NCBI RefSeq assembly: GCF_039652615.1
Contig: NZ_JBDJAC010000008.1
Span: 173,783 to 237,782 of the forward strand
Direction: 5' to 3'
Length of the DNA stretch: 64,000 nt
DNA from: Fulvimarina sp039652615
GTDB lineage: Bacteria; Pseudomonadota; Alphaproteobacteria; Rhizobiales; Rhizobiaceae
This document shows, in pieces, positions 41,353 through 48,460 of this stretch. The position numbers and the translations under genes are program-made. The number at the start of each line of letters is the position of its first letter. Positions within the stretch are counted from its first letter, which is position 1. The notes under the pieces were generated by a model. That model searched no databases. It had not been told where the DNA came from and was given only the letters and a program-made list of their open reading frames with translations.

Positions 41353-43011
41353 TTACTCGGCCGGCTGGAGGGCGGGACGGCCGCCCATCGGTTCCTCAAC
41401 CCGCAGTTCGCCGCGGATCGTCTTGTAGATGTTGAAGAGCATGATCAGAGCGCCGGAGAGGAAGATCAGGCCGGCGAAGGCGCGCATCACGTAGTAGGGA
41501 TGCATGGCCTCGACGGTTTCCGCGAAGGAGTAGACGAGGTAGCCGTCCGGCCCGTATTCGCGCCACATCAGGCCCTGCATGATGCCCGAGACCCACATCA
41601 CGGCGGCGTAGATGACGATGCCGAGGGTGGAGAGCCAGAAGTGCCAGTTGACGAGGCGCAGCGAATAGAGCCGCTCCCGGTTCCAGAGTTTCGGAACGAG
41701 ATAGTAGATCGCGCCGAAGGTGATCATGCCGTTCCAGCCGAGCGCGCCTGAGTGCACATGGCCGATGGTCCAGTCAGTGTAGTGGCTGAGCGAGTTGACC
41801 GACTTGATGGAGAGCATCGGGCCTTCGAACGTCGCCATTCCGTAGAAGGCGACGGACATCGCCAGCATGCGCAGGATCGGATCGGTTCTCAGCTTGTCCC
41901 ATGCCCCCGAAAGGGTCATCAGGCCGTTGATCATGCCGCCCCAGGAGGGCATCCACAGCATGATCGAGAAGACCATGCCCAGGGTTTGCGCCCAGTCGGG
42001 CAGGGCGGTGTAGTGGAGGTGGTGAGGGCCAGCCCAGATGTAGAGGAAGATCAGGCTCCAGAAGTGGATGATCGACAGCCGGTAGGAATAGACCGGCCGG
42101 TTCGCCTGCTTGGGAATGAAGTAGTACATCATGCCGAGGAAGCCGGCGGTGAGGAAGAAGCCGACTGCGTTGTGGCCGTACCACCACTGGGTGAGCGCAT
42201 CCTGGACGCCCGCAAAGGCCGAATAGCTCTTGGCTCCCATGAAGGAGACCGGCACCGCCATGTTGTTCACGACGTGCAGCATGGCGATCGTCACGATGAA
42301 GGCGAGGAAGAACCAGTTCGCGACATAGATGTGCGGTTCCTTGCGCTTCACCAGCGTGCCGACGAAGACCGCGAGATAGGCGAGCCAAACGATGGTGAGC
42401 CACAGATCCACATACCATTCGGGCTCGGCATATTCGCGGCTCTGGGTGATGCCGAGAAGATATCCGGTCGCGGCAAGGACGATGAACAGCTGGTAGCCCC
42501 AGAAGACGAACCAGACGAGATTGCCGCCCCATAGCCGCGCCCGTGTCGTGCGCTGGACGATGTAGAGCGAGGTCGCGATCAGCGCATTGCCGCCAAAGGC
42601 GAAGATCACCGCTGACGTATGGAGTGGGCGAACGCGCCCGAAATTGAACCAGGGCTCGATATTGAGGTCGGGCCAGGCAAGTTGCAGCGCTGCAATGACG
42701 CCGACAAGAAAGCCCACCGTTCCCCAAAGCGAGGTCGCGATTACGCCGTAGCGCACGACATCGTCCTGATAGACGGTCTCTGACGAGGCCACGGCCGCGC
42801 TGCTTGCCCCTCCAGAACCGTTCGCGCGGAACGGGATGGTTTTTTCCTCGGTAAACGAGATGCGGTTGAGCAGTACGATGGAGGCTGCGGCAAACAGGAA
42901 GACCAGGACCCAGGCATGGGCCGCGAACCCTGCATCCTGGGCGTAGCCGGCCGCCACGAAAGCGGCCAGCGTTGCGGCGAGCAGCGCGATCGCCTCTGTG
43001 GAATGTTTCAT
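41353..43011 (-). CDS. ccoN: cbb3-type cytochrome oxidase catalytic subunit I
   Basis: A 552-residue haem-copper oxidase subunit with 12 or more membrane helices. Motifs include RPLHTSAVIFAFGGNALI (first haem histidine), WWYGHNAVGFFLTAGFLGMMYY (active-site histidine and tyrosine), GPHHLHYTALPDW (CuB histidines) and HVHSGALGWNGM. It reduces oxygen with high affinity while pumping protons. The ATG at 43011 is the first of MKHSTEAIALL; the upstream frame is not homologous. An FNR box lies 107 bases upstream. Confidence 0.97.
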   Translation of the reverse strand: MKHSTEAIALLAATLAAFVAAGYAQDAGFAAHAWVLVFLFAAASIVLLNRISFTEEKTIPFRANGSGGASSAAVASSETVYQDDVVRYGVIATSLWGTVGFLVGVIAALQLAWPDLNIEPWFNFGRVRPLHTSAVIFAFGGNALIATSLYIVQRTTRARLWGGNLVWFVFWGYQLFIVLAATGYLLGITQSREYAEPEWYVDLWLTIVWLAYLAVFVGTLVKRKEPHIYVANWFFLAFIVTIAMLHVVNNMAVPVSFMGAKSYSAFAGVQDALTQWWYGHNAVGFFLTAGFLGMMYYFIPKQANRPVYSYRLSIIHFWSLIFLYIWAGPHHLHYTALPDWAQTLGMVFSIMLWMPSWGGMINGLMTLSGAWDKLRTDPILRMLAMSVAFYGMATFEGPMLSIKSVNSLSHYTDWTIGHVHSGALGWNGMITFGAIYYLVPKLWNRERLYSLRLVNWHFWLSTLGIVIYAAVMWVSGIMQGLMWREYGPDGYLVYSFAETVEAMHPYYVMRAFAGLIFLSGALIMLFNIYKTIRGELRVEEPMGGRPALQPAE

Positions 43012-43117
43012 GGGAATGTCTCCGTAACGACGGCACCGGCCCGATCTCACTGCATAGGGTCCGCAAGGGAATCGTCCGGTGTCGAGCGACTTCTGCATCC
43101 CATCCGGGTCCGTCGCC

Positions 43118-43131
43118 TTGACCTGGATCAA
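43118..43131. promoter_or_regulatory. FNR/FnrL box between ccoN and the hemerythrin-hemN genes
   Basis: TTGACCTGGATCAA matches TTGAT-N4-ATCAA in nine of ten conserved positions and is nearly identical to the ccoG box. It lies 107 bases upstream of ccoN (minus) and 68 bases upstream of the hemerythrin-like gene (plus), so it may serve both directions. Confidence 0.8.
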
Positions 43132-43198
43132 GGCGGCGTCGGCGAGCATCAGTGAGGGTGACGCCAATTCGGACCCTCAGCTCGGAGCCCAACCTGCC

Positions 43199-43723
43199 AT
43201 GCACGGCGACGTCGTTATCCTTCACCGCAAGCCTGGCATGACCCAGCTTGCGCTCAAACCGGTTCCGGCCGGCTATGATCTTTCCGATACGTTTCGCCAG
43301 GTGTTGGACGAACAGGAAAGGCTCTGCGGCCAGCTCGAAAGTTTCGCCGACGGGCTGCCGGGCAAGGTCTGCTGGCTGACGTGCAAACGGCTTTCGCAAA
43401 CGCTTTCCGCGCTCGTGCGAAAGGCCCACCGGTTCGAGGAAGAGCAGGTCTTCCCGCTGATAGAGCGTGGGCCGGATAAAGACGGCATCAAATTCGAATC
43501 GCTGTTGCGTCTGTCCTGGGAGCATATCGAGGACGAGGGCTATGCGGAGGAAGTGGCGGAGGCTCTGGCCGATCTCTCCGAGCATCCCGAGACGGAGAAG
43601 GCCGAAAGCCTCGGCTACATGTTGCGCGGCTTTTTCGGCTCCATGCGGCGGCATATCGCCTTCGAACGCGAATATATCCTGCCGATGATCGACGCCGCCA
43701 AGGATGGAGGCTCTCATGCCTGA
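43199..43723 (+). CDS. Hemerythrin-like (HHE) domain protein
   Basis: A 174-residue all-helical protein whose motifs suggest a hemerythrin HHE cation-binding domain: VLDEQERLCGQLESFAD, ALVRKAHRFEEEQVFPLIE, LSWEHIEDEGYAEEV and RRHIAFEREYILPM provide His and Glu ligands at the expected spacing. Such domains bind a di-iron site and sense or store oxygen or handle nitric oxide. The ATG at 43199 was chosen; an upstream in-frame ATG at 43079 lies before the FNR box. It overlaps hemN by eight bases, so the two are coupled. Confidence 0.75.
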   Translation: MHGDVVILHRKPGMTQLALKPVPAGYDLSDTFRQVLDEQERLCGQLESFADGLPGKVCWLTCKRLSQTLSALVRKAHRFEEEQVFPLIERGPDKDGIKFESLLRLSWEHIEDEGYAEEVAEALADLSEHPETEKAESLGYMLRGFFGSMRRHIAFEREYILPMIDAAKDGGSHA

Positions 43724-45083
43724 CCGCACGCTCGACCCTGCCGACATCACCGCCCGTTACGGCGAACAGGTGCCCCGCTACACCAGCTATCCGACCGCAC
43801 CCCATTTCGCCGAAATCGGCGACGACGATCTCGCCGCACGTTTCCTGAGCGAGCTCGACCGGCGCGCCCCTGTGTCGGTCTATCTCCACATTCCCTATTG
43901 CGACCGTCTCTGCTGGTTCTGCGGTTGCCATACCAAGATGACCCGGCGCTACGAGCCGGTGGCCCGCTACGTAGACAGTCTGGTCGAGGAGATAGCGGCC
44001 TTTCGGACCCGCGCCGGCCGAGCCCTGACGCTCGACCGCTTGCATCTCGGCGGCGGCTCGCCGAGCATCCTGAAGACGGAGGATTTTCAGCGCATCCGCG
44101 AAGCCCTGGAGGCGAGCTTTTCAATCTCGCCCGATGCGGAAATCGCGGTCGAGATCGATCCTTCGGACGTGACCGAGGATACGCTCGCGGGGCTCCGTCG
44201 TCTCGACGTCAACCGCGTTTCCATCGGCGTTCAGGATTTCGATCCGGACGTGCAGGCGGCGATCAACCGGCCCCAGAGCTTCGAGGTGACACGGGACGTC
44301 ATCGCCGCGTGCCGGGCGGATGGTCTGACCGCGATCAATATCGATGCGCTGTATGGGCTGCCGCGCCAGACGCCGGAGCGGCTGATGGACACGATCGGAA
44401 AGGTGATCGAGCTTCGGCCCGAGCGGATCGCCCTGTTCGGCTATGCCCATGTTCCCTGGATGAAGTCCCACCAGAAAATGATCGACGAGGCCGATCTGCC
44501 GGATCAGCGGCAGCGGTTCGCCGATTGCGAAAGAGCGGCGACACGCATCGCCTCCGCCGGCTACGAGACGATCGGCTTCGATCATTTCGCGCTGCCCGGC
44601 GACCCGCTGGCCAAGGCCGCCCGCGCGGGCCGGCTGCATCGCAATTTTCAGGGCTATACGCCGGATGCCTGTGAGACGCTGATCGGTTTCGGGGCTTCCG
44701 CGATCAGCCGATATCCGGGGGGCTTTCTCCAGAACATCGCGCCCATCGAGACCTATCGGCGGGCCGTGTCAGCGGGCACCAGTCCGGCCTTTCGCGGGTA
44801 CGTCATGAGCGAGGACGACCGCATCCGGGCTCATGCCATCGAGCGGTTGATGTGCGATTTCGAACTTGATCTTGCCGATCTCGACGCGCGCTTCGGGGCC
44901 GCTGCCCGGCCAGTGGTTCGCAGCGCGCTGGCGACGCTGGCAGCGGACCCGTTTGGACTGGCACAGGTCGAGGACGGCGTTTTTCGCATGAACGAGGTGG
45001 GGCGGCCCTTCGTTCGAACCGTCGCCTCCTGGTTCGATGGGTATCTCGACAGGTCGGCGGCGCAATATTCGAAGGCGGTATAG
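43716..45083 (+). CDS. hemN: Oxygen-independent coproporphyrinogen III oxidase
   Basis: A 455-residue radical SAM enzyme. The cluster cysteines are C62, C66 and C69 (PYCDRLCWFCGCHTK), with the extra cysteine typical of HemN next to them. N-terminal RYTSYPTAPHF and LHLGGGSPSIL are also family features. It makes protoporphyrinogen IX without oxygen, supplying haem for cbb3 oxidase. GGAGG is at 43706-43710, before ATG 43716. It is coupled to the hemerythrin gene and probably controlled by FnrL. Confidence 0.96.
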   Translation: MPDRTLDPADITARYGEQVPRYTSYPTAPHFAEIGDDDLAARFLSELDRRAPVSVYLHIPYCDRLCWFCGCHTKMTRRYEPVARYVDSLVEEIAAFRTRAGRALTLDRLHLGGGSPSILKTEDFQRIREALEASFSISPDAEIAVEIDPSDVTEDTLAGLRRLDVNRVSIGVQDFDPDVQAAINRPQSFEVTRDVIAACRADGLTAINIDALYGLPRQTPERLMDTIGKVIELRPERIALFGYAHVPWMKSHQKMIDEADLPDQRQRFADCERAATRIASAGYETIGFDHFALPGDPLAKAARAGRLHRNFQGYTPDACETLIGFGASAISRYPGGFLQNIAPIETYRRAVSAGTSPAFRGYVMSEDDRIRAHAIERLMCDFELDLADLDARFGAAARPVVRSALATLAADPFGLAQVEDGVFRMNEVGRPFVRTVASWFDGYLDRSAAQYSKAV

Positions 45084-45191
45084 CGGAGTATCTTGGCGCG
45101 GGTGGTATCGCCTCGAATTCGCTTGTCCGCCGCCCTTGGTCGGGAAAGATGAGCGGACCGATATCTTGCGCAGGAAACCTGTAGCGACTAG

Positions 45192-45208
45192 GCCGGGAAA
45201 AACCCGGC
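45192..45208. other. Small inverted repeat upstream of the prephenate-dehydrogenase-like gene
   Basis: GCCGGG and CCCGGC are separated by AAAAA, a six-base stem in the 155-base gap after hemN. No T-run follows. It could be a weak hemN terminator or a leader structure; no known riboswitch class was recognised. Confidence 0.3.
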
Positions 45209-45238
45209 ACTCCGCCCGGCAGCAACGAAACAGTCCTG

Positions 45239-46021
45239 ATGTCCCTTTCCATCGGCCTTGTCGGCTACGGCCATTTCGGCGCTTTCCTGCATGTTCTCGC
45301 CCAGCGCTACCTGCCGGACGCCACATTGAAGATCCATTCGGCTGGCCGAAAGCCGGATGGGCTGCTCTTCTTCCCGCTCGAAGAGGTCGCGGCCTGCGAT
45401 GCCGTGGTTCTCGCCGTTCCAAGCAGTGCTTACGAAGCTGTGCTGGCGGCGGTCGGTCCTCACATGAAGCCGGACGGCATCCTCGTCGATATCGCGACGG
45501 TCAAGACATATACGATGGGGCTTCTGGAGGCGGCCGAGCCCGCGCGCGCGTTCATCGCCATGCATCCGATGTTCGGGCCGGAAAGCTATTCCAAGCGCGG
45601 CGGCGATGTGAGCGGATTTCGGATCGTCGTCACCGGAAGCACTCTCATGCCATCGCTCTACGCGGCGTTTTGCGCCAAACTCACCGAGATCGGCTTTTCG
45701 ATCATCGAAAAGAGCGCCGACGACCATGACCAGGATCTCGCAGAAACGCTCTTTCTCACCCACTATGTCGGCCAGATCATTGCCCGCGGTGGGTTCGAAC
45801 GGACCGATATCGATACGGTCTCCTTCGGTTTTCTCATGGACGCCGTGGACTCGGTCCGGCATGATGGACAGCTCTTCGAAGAGGTCTATCGCTATAATCC
45901 CTACTGTCGTCGCGTGATCGAGCGCTTCGACCGAAGCGACAACGAGGTGCGCAATGCGATGCTGAGCCTTCGGCCACGGTATAGCGGAGACGCTGACCTC
46001 GGCGGCGATGAGGATCAATAA
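45239..46021 (+). CDS. Prephenate/arogenate dehydrogenase-like protein
   Basis: A 260-residue NAD(P)-dependent dehydrogenase. The N-terminal Rossmann motif is GLVGYGHFGAFLHV, and IAMHPMFGPESYSKRGG is the TyrA-type substrate region. LTHYVGQIIARG and FLMDAVDSVRHDGQLFEEVY belong to the helical C-terminal domain. It lacks a chorismate mutase or ACT domain and is shorter than most TyrA proteins, so it is best called a prephenate dehydrogenase family member. Its role in tyrosine synthesis is plausible, but it sits among microaerobic genes with no obvious pathway partner. Confidence 0.78.
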   Translation: MSLSIGLVGYGHFGAFLHVLAQRYLPDATLKIHSAGRKPDGLLFFPLEEVAACDAVVLAVPSSAYEAVLAAVGPHMKPDGILVDIATVKTYTMGLLEAAEPARAFIAMHPMFGPESYSKRGGDVSGFRIVVTGSTLMPSLYAAFCAKLTEIGFSIIEKSADDHDQDLAETLFLTHYVGQIIARGGFERTDIDTVSFGFLMDAVDSVRHDGQLFEEVYRYNPYCRRVIERFDRSDNEVRNAMLSLRPRYSGDADLGGDEDQ

Positions 46022-46068
46022 ACGCGTCCGAAAATGGCTGCCCTGATAGAAGGGCCGCGATCCCAGAT

Positions 46069-46851
46069 TTATCCCTCGTCCACGGCGCAGGCTGCTTCCA
46101 GACGGCGCAGGTTCGGCACGATCACCGTCCGGTTCGCCTCGATCGAGATGACGCCCGCCTTTCGCAGCTTGGTCAGCTGGCGGGACACGGTTTCGATGGT
46201 GAGGCCCAGGAAATCGGCGATATCGGCGCGCTTCAGCGGAAGATCGAACCGGATACCGCCTTTTGCAGGATCGATCTCCGGATCGATATGGGTGGCGATG
46301 AGATAGAGGAAGCTCGCTACCTTTTCCGCCGCGGTCTTGCGGCCGAGGGTAAGCATCCAGTCGCGGGCTTCGTCGAGTTCCTTGAGCGATTGCTCGTGCA
46401 GGCGATGGCCGAGGTCTGGCGATTCCTGCACCATGTCCTCCAGGGCCTTGCGCGGAAAGGCGCAGACCTGAAGTTCGGTCGCAGCTTCCGCGGAGACCTC
46501 GTTCGTCGCCTTGAACGGCCTGCCCAGGAAATCGGGCGCGAATTGCAGGCCGACGATCTGCTGGCGACCATCGGGCATCAGCTTGGTGAGTTTCACGACG
46601 CCGGCGAGGATATTGGCGTAGGTCGCAACCGGCTCATAGGGTGCGACGACCTCCGCATTCGGATCGTATTTATGCTTGCTCGTATGCCGGCTGAGGCGCG
46701 ACAGTTGATCGGCATCGAGCGCGCCGCAGATTCCCCGATGGCGCGCCTCGCAGGCGCGGCAGATCTTCGGAATGGCAGAGTTGTGAATATCGAGGCGGTC
46801 GTCGTCAGAAAGCGCCGCCGTGTCGAGGGGGGCCGCTGTCGCCTTGCTCAT
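46069..46851 (-). CDS. fnrL: Crp/Fnr-family oxygen-responsive regulator FnrL
   Basis: A 260-residue Fnr-type regulator. The N-terminal C31-x2-C34-x7-C42 (ICRACEARHRGICGAL) and a later cysteine in ELQVCAFPRK can ligate an oxygen-labile [4Fe-4S] cluster. The C-terminal recognition helix contains the ExxSR motif in TIETVSRQLTKL, which reads TTGA half-sites. It probably activates ccoNOQP, ccoGHIS and hemN via the two FNR boxes. The ATG at 46851 is preceded by AGGAGA. The 331-base gap to 47183 is AT-richer and shows no FNR box. Confidence 0.9.
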   Translation of the reverse strand: MSKATAAPLDTAALSDDDRLDIHNSAIPKICRACEARHRGICGALDADQLSRLSRHTSKHKYDPNAEVVAPYEPVATYANILAGVVKLTKLMPDGRQQIVGLQFAPDFLGRPFKATNEVSAEAATELQVCAFPRKALEDMVQESPDLGHRLHEQSLKELDEARDWMLTLGRKTAAEKVASFLYLIATHIDPEIDPAKGGIRFDLPLKRADIADFLGLTIETVSRQLTKLRKAGVISIEANRTVIVPNLRRLEAACAVDEG

Positions 46852-47182
46852 GATATCTCCTGTGTCGAACACCCGATCTCTTAACGGATGGGTCCGGCAG
46901 GAAAAAGGACTGGAATTTTACGACTTTCGGCGCGGTTGTCGATTTCGCCCGGGTGGCGCAGGGCAAACCTCAAGACGAGATGAAACGTCGCTTGCTCCTG
47001 CTATGCTATTGTCCTTGCGTCATAAAAAATACTCTCTCAGGTATAGATTTGCGCGATACTGGCTCTGATGTCGTCGATTCTAAACTTTTTGTGATCGGCC
47101 GAACCGCCATCGCCTCGTGAGATTAACGAAAAATTCCAAGCCCTATGGGAATTCTAAACGCTCAAAGGACAGGGCTTTCGTG

Positions 47183-48406
47183 ATGCTTTTCGACATCGAA
47201 ATCATCTTCGTTTTGATACGCGGCACAGCGTTGCTGTCGCTCGTCGCCCTGTTCTACGGGTTCGTATCGGACATGGGGGGTGGGGTAATGCCGCGCGGTC
47301 CGGCGGTTGGTCTGGCCTTTGGCTTTGCCGCAGTTCTGACCATGTCGGACCCGTTTGTGCTTGGAGACGGCGTCATCATTGATGCGCGCGGGGTCATCCT
47401 CGTCCTCGCGGCACCCTTCGGTGGTTTGTCGGCCGCGCTCGTGTCCGGTATCATAGCCTCTCTCTACAGGCTCTGGCTCGGAGGTGCCGGCGCGCCCATC
47501 GGTGTCACCGTCATCGTCGCTGCCGTCGCGATCGGGGCCCTGTGCAGCCGTTACGTCAAGCAGAGCGAAGGCGGCTACGATTTCAGGGAGCTTCTTGCTT
47601 TTGCGATCTTCGGATCTCTGCAGAGCTTCCTGCTTCTTCTGATCCCGCTTCTTGCGCCGAACATCGATCCCATGCGGGCGCTGTTTCCCCACGTCGCAGC
47701 AAATTTCCTCGGTATTCTGATCCTCGGTCATTTTCTGACCGGAGTTGGCCGTCGCCGTTACGCAACGAAACTCTTTAAACGCGAGGCTCTGACCGATCCG
47801 CTGACCGAATTGCCGAACCGGCGGGCCTTTGATCAGGCGGTTCAACGCATGACTGCAAAGCGAGGAGAAAAGGGAGGCATCGATTCCGTCGCCCTCCTGT
47901 TGATCGATATCGATCACTTCAAACAGGTGAACGACAAGTGGGGGCATGTTTTCGGTGACAGGATATTGCGAAGCGTCGCACACACGATCCTTCGCCATGC
48001 CCGCCGCGAGGATCTGGTGGCGCGCTATGGCGGGGAAGAAATCGCCATCATATTGCCCGCGATCAGTCAGTTCGAAGCCTGTAAGCTTGCGGAACGGATT
48101 CGCTTGGCTATCGAGGCTGCCAATCAGCGTTTCGAGATCACGGCGAGCATCGGCGTCGCGGTCGCGGATGACGACAATCGAGCGTTCAGAGAGCTTTTTC
48201 AGGCTGCGGACCGCGCTCTCTATCAGGCCAAGGAGAGGGGACGGAATCGGATCGAGCTCGAATATCTCAAGCCTGCAATGCACCCTGAAATGCCCGATGA
48301 ACCGGAGACCTATGCCGAGCGGGCTGCGCTGCAGGGACGCCGGGTCTCCTCAACCGATCAGGATCGGGCTGACAGGAGCGGCCGTCTTCTCGAACTCATG
48401 CCGTAA
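47183..48406 (+). CDS. Membrane diguanylate cyclase (5TMR-LYT-like sensor, GGDEF)
   Basis: A 407-residue protein with about six hydrophobic helices resembling the 5TM-5TMR_LYT sensor (ILVLAAPFGGLSAALVSGIIASLYR), then a GGDEF domain from REALTDPLTELPNRRAF. The active site is RYGGEEI, differing from GGEEF only at the last residue, and the I-site RRED keeps RxxD. So it is probably an active, product-inhibited cyclase. The ATG at 47183 was chosen over one at 47117 because AAGGACAGGG lies upstream. The last 50 residues are polar. Divergent from fnrL. Confidence 0.87.
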   Translation: MLFDIEIIFVLIRGTALLSLVALFYGFVSDMGGGVMPRGPAVGLAFGFAAVLTMSDPFVLGDGVIIDARGVILVLAAPFGGLSAALVSGIIASLYRLWLGGAGAPIGVTVIVAAVAIGALCSRYVKQSEGGYDFRELLAFAIFGSLQSFLLLLIPLLAPNIDPMRALFPHVAANFLGILILGHFLTGVGRRRYATKLFKREALTDPLTELPNRRAFDQAVQRMTAKRGEKGGIDSVALLLIDIDHFKQVNDKWGHVFGDRILRSVAHTILRHARREDLVARYGGEEIAIILPAISQFEACKLAERIRLAIEAANQRFEITASIGVAVADDDNRAFRELFQAADRALYQAKERGRNRIELEYLKPAMHPEMPDEPETYAERAALQGRRVSSTDQDRADRSGRLLELMP

Positions 48407-48417
48407 GCCCCGCAGTC

Positions 48418-48460
48418 ATGCGAAATCCGTTCCAGCGCTTTGCGTCGACGGATTTCGCAT
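48418..48460. terminator. Long perfect hairpin between a diguanylate cyclase gene and ppkA
   Basis: ATGCGAAATCCGT (48418-48430) and ACGGATTTCGCAT (48448-48460) form a 13-base perfect stem with a 17-base loop in the 53-base gap between convergent genes; the last base touches the ppkA stop. No U-run follows. It would form in both transcripts and may act as a bidirectional terminator or mRNA end protector. Confidence 0.5.

Noticed and set aside
41774..43750. A 658-codon minus-strand frame overlapping ccoN
   Set aside because: It is in a different frame from ccoN and also runs antisense to the hemerythrin gene; no homology is apparent.
45084..45238. A possible riboswitch before the prephenate-dehydrogenase-like gene
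   Set aside because: Only one short GC stem was found; no conserved core of a known riboswitch class could be recognised.
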